A stretch of 64,000 nucleotides of DNA from Populus alba (taxonomy: Eukaryota > Streptophyta > Magnoliopsida > Malpighiales > Salicaceae): NCBI RefSeq assembly GCF_005239225.2, contig NC_133296.1, forward strand, positions 8,308,001 through 8,372,000, given 5' to 3'. The notes beneath the pieces were generated by a model. It was given only the letters and a program-made list of their open reading frames with translations, was not told where the DNA came from and did no database searches. Both the position numbers and the translations under genes were made by a program. Positions 37,781-50,456 of this stretch are shown piece after piece (position 1 is the first letter of the stretch; every line of letters starts with the position of its first letter).

Positions 37781-39640
37781 CTTGTTAGTTTGTAAATACA
37801 AAATAAATTTGTTTCACAGAAAAAAAAAATCCTAAGCTTGGTTTTCTTCATTTGACAAATTCCTAAGCTTATTTGTATATGAAATTGAAATTAGTTTTTT
37901 TTATTTTTTCGATAGGGAAAACAATTACATGTGCCCTTTTTCAACATCATTTTTAATATTAATTTAATCAAACACTCTTTACTCGTCTTTAAACCTAACA
38001 TCACACAAACAACAATCGTAATTTAATAATTATCAACTTTAATTATTACAGCTTTAATTTCCAGCACTTATGCCTACACCAAAAGCTGCTTGGCTTATAA
38101 GCACACACTAAGGTCACATAGCCCGAATTTAAATCAATATATAGGTTGGGGTGCGTGATGATGAAACGTCTCATCTAATAATCGAAGAATGCTTTCCATT
38201 GAATTTCTTTTATAAAAAATAAATAAAAATAAATAGAACGCGTAAGTTAAGTAATATTACCATACACACCCAAGCATGGTGGTCGGTCCTTGTTGTCGTG
38301 TGTACGTAGTTGAATTGTTGTCTCCATTGCAAATTAATGTGTGGTGAGTTGCTAATCGATTGACTGTCTTGAAAGCTACAACATGCATCGAAGATTAGAC
38401 GTACCAGATTGTCTAATTTCTACCCAATCGACGGTGACAAAGATCATTCATTTGCCAGATTTCATTGAGGGAAATAAATTGTACATTAATTGGTACTTGT
38501 CGTCTTCTTCTTCGCATGTAAAGAAAGCCAGATAAAATCAAGAGGGATACATGAAAGGCATGCATACCTGCGAGAGACATTTCAATTACTAGTTGTTTTC
38601 AAGCACTCTTTGCGTCTCTTTGTACATGAAAGACACAGAAGTAGTTGCTGTTTTGGCTTCATGTCTTGCTCTTGTTCGCAACTTCTTCAAGCCCCACAAG
38701 AACTCGAGAGGTCTTTTAGCTTTTCTAATTGTTGAAAACCAGAGTTTTATATAGCTGTTGGAAAATGACTCTTCTCCGATTGGCAAAGATCACAGGTCTA
38801 GCTTTTGTCACATACATGGGGCCATGATGGAACAGTACCGAGCACCGTAAGTCTTGTGATAGGGCTGTTTAACCAACTCTTGAAAAATAAGATAATTGAA
38901 AAGGATAAATGTTTTATTTTTAGTGTTTTTCTGGTAGAAAATGATATAACTCATATCTTGAGATTTTATTTAATAGTTTAAGTTATTAGGTTAATATGAT
39001 TTTTTTTAATATAGTATCAGAACCTTGATGACTAAGTGATCACGAATTCGAATTTCATCATCTTTATTTATTTGATAAAAATCATGTACAAATTAATATG
39101 AATTTACGCAAGTTTTAAAGCCAAAAGACTTTCACCTTAGAGAATGTATTAGAGAAGAATATAAATCATATATTAAGACCTTACTTAACAATTTAAGTTA
39201 TTAAATTAAGATGGTTTTTTAACATTCTTGAATACCTATATTTAATGCTAAATATCCTTATTGTTCTCACCTAATAAATAATGTCCAGGTTGGTGCTTTT
39301 ATTTTATTTTTTTTTTAAAAAAAAAAGATGATTTTCTTTTTATCTTAATATATATATATATAGGTGCTACAAACTTTCAAAGTTTGACACATATCATGTA
39401 TTTTTTGCTAATATGTATTTTAATCTATAAAATTTCTAAAGATATATTTTGGCTATTATATTTTATTTTTATTAAAAATAAGTCTGTACTTGAAAGTTTA
39501 TGATAAATACAACTTAGTCCTTGCATAACTAGAAAATTCCAATATAATCCCTACATGTCAGATCGTAGTCATTATAAAAAATAGTCAAATAATTTAAATA
39601 TGTTTATGGACAAGGTATGAAAAATTTATACTTACAAGTA
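37781..39640. other. Intergenic, no gene assigned
   Basis: The stretch 38260-38830 is less AT-rich than its surroundings and has short open frames on both strands (38490-38735 plus, 38589-38786 minus). Neither shows a known motif. It could be a decayed gene or noncoding transcript, and cannot be decided from sequence. Confidence 0.35.
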
Positions 39641-39649
39641 ATTTGGGAA

Positions 39650-39866
39650 TTGCCCTTTTTAGTATTGTAGCAACTTTTGCTTTTTCAAATTATTTTTTGT
39701 TTGAAAAAATATTAAATTAATTTTTTTGTGTTTTTCAATAATTTTGATGTATTGATGTCAAAATTCAAAAAAACAAATCTAAAAAGAATAATATTTCGTT
39801 ACATTTTTAATTAAACAACACTTTTAAAAAGCACTCTACACAATAATATTAAACACATTTTAATCC
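39650..39866. mobile_element. MITE-like element 1
   Basis: The left part reads TTTAGTATTGTAGCAACTTTTGC and the right end, reverse complemented, reads TTTAATATTATTGTGTAGAGTGC, an imperfect inverted repeat. The interior ('tgtttttcaataattttgatg', 'aaacaacacttttaaaaagc') has the composition of a short repeat I remember as very common in Populus. It has no coding capacity. Exact ends are uncertain. Confidence 0.55.
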
Positions 39867-39944
39867 TCCACTCCTTAATCTAGGTCATTGCCGGATCACG
39901 CATAACATTTTGTCAATACTAAGATTCTAACTTTTTAAAGGTTC

Positions 39945-40150
39945 ATTTTGTATTGTGATAGTTGTTACTTTTCAAAGTGTTTTTTTGCTTGAAGATGCAT
40001 CAAATTAATTGTTTTTTAATTTTTAAAATTTATTTTTGATATCAATACATCAAAATGATCTAAAAAACACCAAAAAGATTAATTTGAAGCGAAAAAAATA
40101 ATACTAAACAAATATTTTTTTCAAAAACATTTTTAAAATACAAAAACAAA
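39945..40150. mobile_element. MITE-like element 2
   Basis: Begins near TTTGTATTGTGATAGTTGTTAC and continues through 'cttgaagatgcatcaaatta', 'gatatcaatacatcaaaatg' and 'ctaaaaaacaccaaaaagat', a pattern typical of an abundant Populus repeat as I remember it. The start resembles the end of the PIF/Harbinger element at 22092 (GTTTGGTATTGTGATAGC). The right end is decayed. Confidence 0.6.
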
Positions 40151-40884
40151 CAAGTTTTATATCTAGTAGCAATCTATCTAATGCCATATAAAGGAGAAGG
40201 AGAAGTGTTTCAAGGATCGGACCCTTGGTATGGTAAGTCACAATCACTCTTCTTACCACGCCTACAACTTTTGGTGCTAGAAACGTTATGTAGATTTAAG
40301 TAGGTATATTCATTAAAACAAAAAAAAATTACTCTTGCAATATCATATATTTAATGTCATAATTTTAATTAAAAAATTATTTTATTTTTTTTAACATAAA
40401 AAAGAACAATAAAAATATAAAAGAATTTTTTTTTTTCATAATATCATACATTTAATTTATTGTTGTTAGGTTATTAAATAATTTTTACTTTGATTTTTAT
40501 TTTAATTTTCTTTTCACATTCTATCATATATATATATAAATAGTATTTTTTTCAAAATGGTATACTTATTTATATCTATTTAACTCCCACCTTGCTCATC
40601 AACCTATTTATTATGTGCCTAATTTTGACAAAGTTTATGGTTTGATATTTATAGGATTAATTGAATTTTTGTATTTACTAAAAGATATGATGACCAAATA
40701 TTTACACCAAAATATTGATAGAAAATATTGATTCTTCAAAACAAAACAGAGTAAGGAAACTGAAAACGATTGAGTATAGTGGAATTAATCGCATTACAAG
40801 AGTTATAATTGACCAAGAGGTTTGAAGGAGTAGTCGATGAAAAGTCACGATTGACCAAAGACAAGTCATCAACTATAAGAGTTT

Positions 40885-40944
40885 GAAAGCAAATAGCATA
40901 ATTATATTCAAAGTGAAAGCAAATAGCATAATTATATTCAAAGT
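40885..40944. repeat. Perfect 30-bp tandem duplication
   Basis: A 30-base unit starting GAAAGCAAATAGCATAATT occupies 40885-40914 and is repeated without change at 40915-40944. Perfect identity suggests a recent event. Confidence 0.95.
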
Positions 40945-41044
40945 GGGAGTCCTTAATAGAATAACTTGTCGTAACTTGATTTTTTACCCTCCTTTTGTTA
41001 TTTGTTTGAAAAAAAACCCCAAAAATAGCAAAAAACAATAAGAA

Positions 41045-41048
<4 letters not shown>

Positions 41049-41082
<34 letters not shown>
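41049..41082. repeat. AT microsatellite
   Basis: About 17 uninterrupted AT dinucleotides. Confidence 0.95.
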
Positions 41083-41086
<4 letters not shown>

Positions 41087-43320
41087 ATGTATTTGCATTG
41101 TTTTTGGCATTTTCATCATCTTTCCAAAAAAACAAATTCAAAAATATGCTTTCAACGTGTTCAGTTTTTAATGCACTCATTTCAAAATTATTGATTTATT
41201 TTTATCCTTGAGTCGACATTAACGTTGCCTTTAAAAAAAAACAAAAATTATTTGGACAAGGGGTCCAAAAGTGCAAACAAAAAAAAAAGAGAAAACAAAG
41301 TGATTTTAGGTTGCTAAAGTTTGCTTAGGGACCATGCAATTGGGAGAAAAAAAGACAAATTATTTTGTCTATAAATAGTGAGGAAATCCAACACACAAAA
41401 GGAATGAGCATTAGCAATAACAAAAAGAAGGAAAGAATTAATTATAGTAGAGAAAGGCACACAACACTCTCTATCCCACCTAGATAACATAGCCTCCCTT
41501 CTCTTAGAAAACAATTACAAAAACAAACTCAAGACCTCACTCTTTCTCCCAAAAATCATCAAAAACAAAAGAAAAAAAAGTCAAAAAATATTTCATGTCT
41601 TTGATTTGTAGAAGAAATATAGGCATCCTAAACACATACACCTGCCAAGATCTATAAGAAGAGAATATGAGAGTTCAGCCTAGATAAAAGCAAGATAACT
41701 TCATGAGAAAAGAAATGGCTTAGTTAACTGATGTGATAAGACAAATAATTTCACTCTAAAAGGTAGCTCACACATGGAAGTCAATACAGAGAAACTAATT
41801 ATTAATATGCCACTTTATCCCTCTTCACACCCTCATTAAAATATTGTTTCTTATACTTATCTAGTTAATCAAAATTTACAAATTATTACCTTCAACGCCT
41901 GAGTTGTTCTAAGATTGATGTTGTCTTACCTTAGAATTCATGCAGTTTGCTGCAAAACCAAATACATCAAACATCTCTACCTTCGTCTAAAGCCATTAAA
42001 AAATCACAAGAGTTTCAAAATATCGAGTCCAAAAGTTGGTGAGCAAGGGACAAAATGATTTTATAAAGGATAATGTCATCTACTACATTGTCATTAGATC
42101 ATCTTTAGCATAACAAATAGTTGGTAAATGCTGACGAGACAAAAATATTGTTGGGGAAGCTGATTTAAGAAGGGTGTTGCATCGTCGGTCATTTTGTTAT
42201 GGAACTTTGTTATTCTATATTTTTGTTTTAAGATTGCACTTATCTTTTTAGTACAATATATCTTTGTTGTTTTGAAATCAAAAGATGTTTTTTTAAAAAA
42301 AGTAATGACTTAGCATTATATATATAGACACACACACACATATAAACAAAAGCTTGGACACTTCATGCTGGCCTAGGACAGCCTATATGCCTAGGCCTAT
42401 TTCATTATTTTTCTTTTTTTAAGCAACACAATGCTTGCTATTCCAAATTTCAGCAACCACATAAGGCTGAGAAAATGGACAAACGACTCTCATGGGTAAA
42501 ACTCCATTTTGAACCCATATTTTCAAGCAAAAACATCTATAAAAAAAAAAATTATAGACCTGAAAAACACTTGTTTGTGATATCAAAGTAGAATTTAACT
42601 TGTCAAAAACTCAAAATCAACTTAAATCTAAAAAAATTTTCTAAATTGAATGAAACTCATTGAGACCTAAATTGACCATTTTTTAGGTTAATATCAATGT
42701 AAACAGATAATTTTCTCTCTATGACCAAAATCCGGCAACTCACTTTTCTCTCTCAAACCATGGACTAAAAAAAAAAGAAAAATAAAGTTTCAGGCCAAAA
42801 TTTAATTTTTAAAATATGGAGAGACCAAAAGGTTATCATTTTGAAAGTGGGACCAAAGTGAACATTTCATATTAACTTTTAAATTGCCATCTATTTTTTC
42901 TAGATTTTCACTTTGGTCTTTTATCTCTTAATTTAACCATTTCTTAACAAATCAAAAGTAATTTGCTACTAATTTGGCCCCAAAAGAATTAGTTCAAAGA
43001 GGAAAAAGGTTTGATGGACAAAAAAAAAACTATGGATTATGGTAGAAAAGATGTATTCCTTTCAAGGTTTTTTTTTAATATAAATATAAAGATACATTAA
43101 TTTTTAAGTTTTAGAATACGAACTAGATAATTGCATTCTCTACACTACAGGTCGAATTATGTTTTTAACATAAAGAAATATTAAGGTATTGTTGATGTTT
43201 TTTTAGTAGAAAAGAAATTAAAACTATATAGGAATTGACTTGATGTGACCTAGTCGACTTAGAAGATCTAAAAACAACACAGATGACCGAAAAAAATATA
43301 GTTTAACTAAAACAAATCAA
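41083..43320. mobile_element. LTR-type noncoding sequence, unclassified
   Basis: No gene. A TCTATAAATAG motif at about 41369-41379 followed by an A-rich leader resembles an LTR promoter on the plus strand. The open frames across it (for example 41314-41514, minus) have no recognisable character. The sequence 42330-43060 is repetitive in style but no partner copy was found in this window. Confidence 0.3.
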
Positions 43321-43329
43321 GACTATATC

Positions 43330-44340
43330 ATTTTTTAAGTATTGACATGACAACATATTAGATCGACTTAGATCTACTCAAATTAACCTACCAAATCTGT
43401 TATCCAGATCATGAAACCCTGTTATCTCTAAAGAAAACAAACAAAAAAAATTATAAAATTCAATTCTCAATCAACTTAATGTTAAGGATGAGATTAAAAA
43501 TAAAACTCAACTAAAAAAATAAGTTGAGTCAGCCCAAATTAATCTTCCAAACTTGGGTCATGAGACTGGAATAACCCCATAAAAAACAAATAAAAATAAA
43601 TTATGAAGCTCAATTCACAATAAATCCAATGTTAAAGGATACAATAAAAAAAACAAAAAAAAAACCACTCAAATCAATCAAACAAACTTATGACTCGGGT
43701 CATGAAATCAGGATAGCCTCCTAGAACACAAACTGAAATAAATTATGAAATCTAATTTCTAATCAATCCAAATTGAAGGATGAGATTAAAAAATAAAATT
43801 AGCTAAAAAATGGAAGGAAAAAAAAATGCATGTCAACTGGCTTAACTTGTGACTTAGATTATAAGACTGTGGTAACTCCATAGAAATAAAATAAAATAAA
43901 TTATAAAGCTCAATTCTCAATTAACACAATATTGAAGGATTAAATTGAAAATAAAATCAATTAAAAAAAGGATAAAAATAATTATCCAAGGTAAAGAATG
44001 AAAGAATGAAATGGGAAAAAAAACAAAAAAAAAAAAAAACCTAAGTCAAACTTGATAACCCGCAAAACTCGCAACCTGAGTTATGAGATCATAACAACCA
44101 CCTAGAAAACAAATCAAAAAAATAATTATGATTATGGAGCAAAATTTCCAACTCACCAGTGTTGAAAGATGAAGTTGAGAAAAAAAAAAGTAAATGTAAA
44201 AAACAGGGGAAAAAAACCCAAGTCGATATGGCTAACCCATAAACCCGCAATCCAGGTCATAAGATCAAGATAACTGCATAAAAAAAAATCATGACAAATG
44301 TTTTTTGATAATGAGTAAAAAGTATTATTTTTAATTAAAA
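43330..44340. repeat. Diverged tandem array, ~150-bp unit, about six copies
   Basis: A block of the type 'gggtcatgagactggaataaccccat' recurs in altered form near 43404, 43555, 43698, 43852, 44082 and 44253. Most are followed by an AAATAAATTATGAAGCTCAAT-type stretch and then by a 'gaaggatgagattaaaaata'-type stretch. Spacings are about 150, 143, 154, 230 and 171 bases. The units are clearly related but quite diverged, so the array is old. Confidence 0.8.
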
Positions 44341-44689
44341 AATCAATGCTTACATATAATAAAATATAGTGAAAATTATATACGTTAATAAAGACATGTA
44401 AGATCTCAAGCTCATTTTTAACGTAATAGAAAAATAAAACAATGTTACAATTGCTACATTAAAACAATATTTCCTTAATAATATAAGGATTTTTCAAAAA
44501 AAAAAAAGTATAAAGAAAAAAAAAAGAAATAAGTTTTAAAAAAATCACAAAAGAATGAAGATAAGAACAAAAAGAATGGTATAAATAGACTAAGTGTAGA
44601 GTGATAAATATTTCAAGTGTAAAGAATAAAAAGTAATTTTTTTTCAAAAAAAAAAAAACATTAAAGAGAAAAGGAGGAAAAACTAAAAA

Positions 44690-45240
44690 AAATATTGGGT
44701 TTCAAAATAAGCAAGTCACCCATGAAGATAGATCAATTTTAGTAGGGAAGCATAAACGGTTGCTAAAATTCTTTTTGAAATTTAAAAGGGGTAAGTTACC
44801 CGTGAAAATAAACAAAAACTTTTGAATTTTAAAATAGACACGCTACCCATGAAAATAGACCAATTTCAGGGAAAACATGGCATTTGCTGAAATTCTTTTT
44901 GGAATTTAAAAATGGTAAGTCGCCCATGAAAATATACCAAAACTTTTGAATTTCAAAATAGGCAGGTCGCTCATGAAAAATAGACCAATTTCAAGGAATC
45001 ATAGACGCTTGCTGAAATTCTTTTTTAAATTTAAAAATGGTAAGATACCCGTGAAAATAGACCAAAAATTTTGAATTTCAAACTGAGCAGATCGCCCGTG
45101 AAAATAGACTAATTTCAAGAAAGTATAGACGCTTATTAAAATTCTTTTTGTAATCTAAAAAGGGTAAGTCACCCGTAAAAATAAATCAAAACTTTTGGAT
45201 TTCAAACTTGACAGGTCGCCCGTGAAAATAGATCTTCTTT
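44690..45240. repeat. 124-bp tandem array with internal ~60-bp half-repeats
   Basis: Anchors of the 'attctttttgaaatttaaaa' type have their CTTTTT at 44771, 44895, 45020 and 45144, a period of 124-125 bases, with partial units at both ends (about 4.3 copies). Within each unit a shorter phrase of the type 'ggtaagtcacccgtgaaaat' is followed about 60 bases later by 'caggtcgcccatgaaaatag', so the unit is itself built from two related halves. The sequence is noncoding and GC-richer than its surroundings. Confidence 0.88.
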
Positions 45241-45589
45241 TTTTTGTAAAAAGCAAAGTTTTTTTATGGGTGAATCACTCAACAAGTCAAACAAACTAAT
45301 TTTATTCACAAGCTTACAATGTAAAAACCTTAATGAGATTTTGTTTCGTAAGCATTGTAAAGAAAAAGCATTTATTATTACCAAATTTTGACCCCACAAA
45401 AAAATAATTAGTGGTTACCCATTTTCTATCCAAAAAAAATAGAAAATTAAAAAATACAAGAAGAAAGCCTAAAAGATTACTCAAATTAGTGGTCAAGGAC
45501 CAAGATAACAAATGAAAATGTTGGAGGACTAAAATGTTTAAGATTAACAAAATTGGCAACCCAATTCTGATTTACAAAGGCCCCATTGA

Positions 45590-45980
45590 TGAAAATATTT
45601 TTTTTGGGTTAAAGAAATACAAATTTGGATGGTTAAGAACTTAATAGGAATTTTAGAAGGCTTAATTAATTTTATCGAGAACTTAATTGCAAGGAAAATC
45701 AATTTTAGAGTCAATTTGAAAGTTAATTAGAAGAAATTAAAGTCTGGGGACTTAATTGATTTTTGGGAGGTTTAAATTGGATGAATCATGGGCTTAATTG
45801 TAAGAATATTAAAATTTGATGAAAAATTAGGGACTTGATTGAAGAAATCTAAAACTAAGAACCAAACTAAAAAAAAAAAATGTTATTTTAAGAGCTAAAA
45901 TTAACCAAATCATGGGACAAATTGAAACAAATTAAAATTTTCATGGTCAATTAATTTCAAATTGAATAAATTAAAAACTA
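45590..45980. repeat. 'gggacttaattg' repeat family, inverted copy 2
   Basis: Variants of 'gggacttaattg' and 'aattaaagtctggggac' recur here, forming the reverse-complement counterpart of 31240-31700. No coding sequence is present. Confidence 0.6.
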
Positions 45981-46130
45981 AAGACTCATTTGTAAGAGGC
46001 GTTAGAATAAAGGGATTCAAATCAAAATTGCTAGGGTGTCATTGCAAGGGTTAAAAGGATTTCGACTCAATTAAGGATGCATATGCCACGATTAGAAGAA
46101 AATGGCTAGATTGATTTTTTTTGCAATAAT

Positions 46131-46415
46131 CAATTAAGAGCGCTAATTTTTAGGGTTTTTAGTAGATGACGTATCATTCGGTTTTAATGAAAGGACACGA
46201 ATAACACATCGTCCACTAGTTTTCTTCTTCCAGGAGAAAATGATGATCGGGTTGGCACTTGCTAAAAATCAATCAAGAGCCCAAATTTTTAGGGTTTTTA
46301 GTAGGTGATGTGTCATTCAATTTTAATGAAAGGACATGAATTACACATCGTCTCCTAGTTTTCTTCTTCTTTTTCCAGCAGAAAATAATGATCGAAGTGG
46401 CACTTTTCAAAAGCT
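46131..46415. repeat. Tandem duplication of a ~139-bp unit
   Basis: Unit 1 is about 46131-46269 and unit 2 about 46270-46415. Shared blocks 'tagggtttttagtag.tga', 'tttaatgaaaggaca.gaat' and 'tagttttcttcttc' are spaced by 139 bases, with a short pyrimidine insertion in the second copy. Confidence 0.85.
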
Positions 46416-47399
46416 CATTGTGGAGTTCTAGACCACCAAATGGCATGAAGTTATTTGCAAATAGAAGAAAAACATCTCCTCTTTAACCTCATGCCCATCA
46501 AATTAGACGTAGACCCCCAATTCTTCCACATAAATCTCAAACATCTTATCTTCAATCAGCTTTTCTTGCATTTTCAAATTTTGAGCTGATCGAGTTGGCA
46601 CATTTGAATGAATAAATGTGAAGCTACAAACTTTCAAATTGAGCAAGGTTAGATCCAAACGAAAGGTATGCACCTCTTCTACCAACTTTAGGTGGTTTTC
46701 AATGATGTTTATATCGCAATTTCTCCAGTGAAGCCTCAAAAGTGATCAATTGAGTCAGTCTTGACTATGATACATATTTTTCAAAAACCATCCATTTGTT
46801 TTGTGTGTTCACACTTAAAGTTTCTCAAAGAGTTCTTGTCAATGGTTTTAATGTTCATCGCGTCAATGGTTTCAAAAACCATCAATTTGTTTTGTCTAGT
46901 TTGTGATTTGTGTTTGTTGGGTTTCGGTATGAATGTTTATCATGTTCTTTATATTATTGGTGTTTGATATGTTTTTGTTAGAAAATTTTATGTTTTTAAG
47001 ATTTTTTTTTTTTTTAGTTTTGATATGTTTTTAGTTTAATTGTTTGTTTTGCTTTGTTTTGGTCTCGCCATGTATTTTTTAGTCCATAAGGTACTAGATA
47101 GTTCAAAACCTTGTTAGACAGGATGATTTTTTACAGTTCTTCAACGAGACCCTAGCTTTAATGATTGTCTCACGTAACCATGCTGTTGCCTAACATTTGA
47201 ATGAGAAGAGGAGGATTTTGTTTGAAAATCTGTAATTTTGTTATTGATAATTTTGACAACTACTTATAACAGGAACAAGAAGATGGAACCTCAATATATA
47301 TATATATATATATATAGAAAGAGAGGGGCACTCTGATTTCACACAAATCATTATTAAGCCAATGTTTTCCTCATCTAGTAAAATCCAAAAGAAAGAAAC
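46416..47399. other. Upstream region of the NFD4-like gene
   Basis: The minus-strand open frame 46503-46739 (78 codons) is not recognised and is doubtful. A short duplication of a 'ttttcaaaaaccatc' phrase occurs near 46780 and 46870. A TA microsatellite (47293-47316) lies about 85 bases before the NFD4-like start codon and may supply the TATA function. Confidence 0.4.
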
Positions 47400-49142
47400 A
47401 TGGGCAATAATCAATTGAAGTTCAGACTGTCATCATGGCTAACCTTGGGTTGCATTACTTTGCTACAAGCCTCAAGTGCCCCCCGCTTCATTTTCTCTGC
47501 TTGCGCATCCCTGATGGAACAAAATTACCACATCTCACATGTGCAACTCAACAATCTAATTGTTGCTTCAGAAACAGGAAGGCTATTTGGTTTCGTATCG
47601 ACAGCCGCTGCCACCTGTTTTCCTGCATGGATGATCCTATTCATTGGCCTGGTTTTTGGTTTGGTTGGTTATGGCGTGCAGTGCTTTTGTATTTCACATA
47701 GAATCCCTGCTCTATCTTTTTGGCAAGCTTTATTGCTAAATATTCTTGCAGGGAACAGCAGCTGTTGGATCAATACTTACTGTCAATTGTTAGCCACAAG
47801 AAACTTCAAGGACAGTTATCGGACGATATTCGAAATAACATCAACTTATTCAGGGTTGAGTGGAAAGATACTGACTTCTTTAGTTGAAGGAATTGAAGGA
47901 AGGAAAGGCTCTACAAATTCCAGTATTTACCTCCTCTTGACCTGCCTGGTTCCTGTGGCCGCTGGGTTAATTGTTGCTCTCGTTCATATTTGTCTCGAGT
48001 TCATGGAATATGGGGACTCGGATGTATTTCCAGCCGTCTTCGTTCTCATCATTGCAACTGGAGTGTATACAGTGATCGAACCCGTTGCACCATTCTTCGG
48101 GTTTGTGTCCTTGCGATTACGCGCAGTGATTTTAGCACTGGCGTTAACCATACCGTTTGCAGTTGCACTCTTGACAGCTGCTGCAGACCGGTTTTCAGCA
48201 GAGAAATATCACTCCCAGGTGACTCGAAGGGAGTCGAATGACTCTGGCGAATCAAACCCCGAAAAGGTATCCAAAGAAGTCAAGATTGCAATAGGCGAAG
48301 AAAGAGAAGCTGATCAAAGGGCAGGGGGGGAGGTTGACAGTGACGACAAGGGCTTGTTTAAAGCAGGAAATGATGCTGGTATGAAAAAACTACTGTTAAA
48401 TGTGGATTTCTGGATGTTCTATTTGGTGAATGCATGTGGACCTACGCTGGGAATGGTTTATTTAAACAACCTAGAGAGAATCACGCAGTCTCGCAGCATG
48501 GGCGAAGCATCATTTTTACTGGAAATATCTTCTGCGTTTGGCTTTTTTGGAAGGATCTTGTCTATTATGTTCCACTGGTATACAAGGTTAGAGCATTTCC
48601 CACTACTTGAAACTCTAATAAGCTGACTGCACCTTGTAAGATGTAATAATCACGTTTCCTTTCATGGATATATTTTCCTTTGTTGATAATATATTTGTAT
48701 AACCAGGGAAAAATCGGTAATAGCCAACCCAGCGTTGACAGTGCTCCTAATGATCCCCATGCCCATTGCTGTCTTCTTGCTCCTCGACAGCAACAGATGT
48801 TTATACATCAGCACCGGAATCTTGGGAACCTGTTCAGGAGCCTTAATTGTTATAAATTCAATGACAACGTCTGAGCTGTTCGGCTCCAAGAACTCTGTTG
48901 CGAAACAAACCATTGTTCTAACCAACATTCCCTTGGGCTCTCTGCTTTTTGGGTACTTGGCAGCCATTAACTATCAAAGCGAAGGTGCTGGCGATCATGG
49001 CGTATGCATAGGGCTGCAATGCTATCAAAAAACTTTCATCATCTGGGGGTCCATTTGCTTCACAGGAACAATTCTAAGTTTTCTTCTGCATCTTCGCACG
49101 CAGAACCTCTATTCTCAAAAATCCTTTAGTGTTGGCAATTGA
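47400..49142 (+). CDS. Nodulin-like/NFD4-like MFS transporter, 2 exons, 540 aa
   Basis: Exons 47400-48586 and 48707-49142 (1187 and 436 bases) join in phase through a GT-AG intron to give 541 codons. The protein has about twelve hydrophobic segments in two halves. The first half begins near WLTLGCITLLQASSAPRFIF and has a nodulin-like start. A long charged central loop (about residues 270-325, rich in Glu, Lys, Asp) separates it from the second half, which restarts at LLLNVDFWMFYLVNACGPTL. This is the layout of the plant Nodulin-like/NFD4 group of the major facilitator superfamily, whose substrates are mostly unknown. It is a membrane protein; NFD4 itself is linked to nuclear fusion. It is intact, and its 3' end faces the 3' end of the SDR gene 1.3 kb away. 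Confidence 0.9.
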
Positions 49143-50456
49143 AGACTGTTGTCCATGTCTCCTTTGGATGATTCACACTATCAGTTAATCTAGTTCCCAC
49201 CTAGACGAGGCTTTGGGAGAGGATTTGTTACATTCTACATTTTTGTAACGCCAACAAATTCATTTTTACAACTTGCTGCATCACATTTATCACCCATCCC
49301 CATGTGTTGAGTCTTACACATAACACGGAGTCGACAACTCCAGTCTAAAGAGAGGAATTTCATATAATGCTCCTATTTTCAATTTACCGTACAAAGATGA
49401 TACAACCACGTCGCCTACACCAAGAGAGGCGGGTGGTGGGGGGCGGGAAACCCAAGCCATTTCACTACCAAAACCCCTCAAAAGGCAAGCTAACAGAACA
49501 ATGAACGAGGTAACTCCTCGTTGTCTTGAAAGACATAATATTTTTGGTTAGAAAGTTAATCAAGCATGCCTTCGAGTTCCAGATCTATTTGGATGCATTA
49601 ATGGTTTTGGAGTGAATTTGCCAACTTCAGCGACAGTTTCATTTCACTCCCCATGTTCACGGGTCATGATTACTGTCGTTTTCCTTGAGAACCACGAGCT
49701 TCTTATAAAAACCGAGCTAAGCACAACAGGGATGAACTATACTCGAAAGTTGTGATATTTGATGCAAATATACCCACATCTCTCTGCACTGATCATATAT
49801 GACACTGTTACTCGGATGGACTACCATAACCTTTCTAAGATAAATGATACGCTCATAAATCATGAGATTTGATGCATGAACATTAACCTCTCTTTGCACC
49901 GAGATATATGACACTGTTATTTTCCCACTTGAATCACACCAATGAATCCTAATGTGAATGTCCGGGAGTCCTTTTACATTAGGAGAGCACCTGCACGCAG
50001 TAATAGCAATCAACATGTTTCTAAAACTAAGGGTACAGATATAGTTATAATTGATCTCAATATACTCATCGAACTTCGTTCAAAAAACAGGTTAATTAAA
50101 AAAAAAAAAAAAAAAGAGGTAAAATCCATTTGGTCATCACTGATGTATATGAATCTGTAATGGATGGATTTCTATACCACCTCACCTTAAACTATAAAAA
50201 GAAAATAAAAGGTAGCTTCGTAACTTTTGACATTAAACAGGTACACCAGTATCAGCTGTTACGCACATGGTATAAATGTTCCTTGATATCCTTTTTTACT
50301 AAGTTGAGGATTTTCGTTGATAGAACAATTCTGACAAGATATACTGACAATGATGTGAATTATTGGGTTGTATTACAAATCTTCCATTGGAAGGGCTTGT
50401 ATTGTTGTCGCGAACTAGAACATAAAACAGAAGAGATATCAACCTGCAGTAACAAT
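49143..50456. other. Convergent intergenic region (NFD4-like and SDR 3' ends)
   Basis: Holds the 3' flanks of two convergent genes. A segment of about 60 bases near 49755-49812 is repeated with changes at about 49864-49921 ('atatatgacactgtta' blocks 109 bases apart). An A run lies at 50098-50115. Open frames here (49717-50016 minus, 50130-50486 plus) are not recognised. Confidence 0.5.

Noticed and set aside
38490..38735. Plus-strand open frame of 81 codons
   Set aside because: There is no domain, signal peptide or splice context; antisense 38589-38786 is equally open, so neither is supported.
40736..41119. Minus-strand frame with a poly-(Tyr-Ile) run
   Set aside because: The Tyr-Ile run is the translation of an AT microsatellite, and the repeated HFEYNYAICF comes from a 30-bp tandem duplication.
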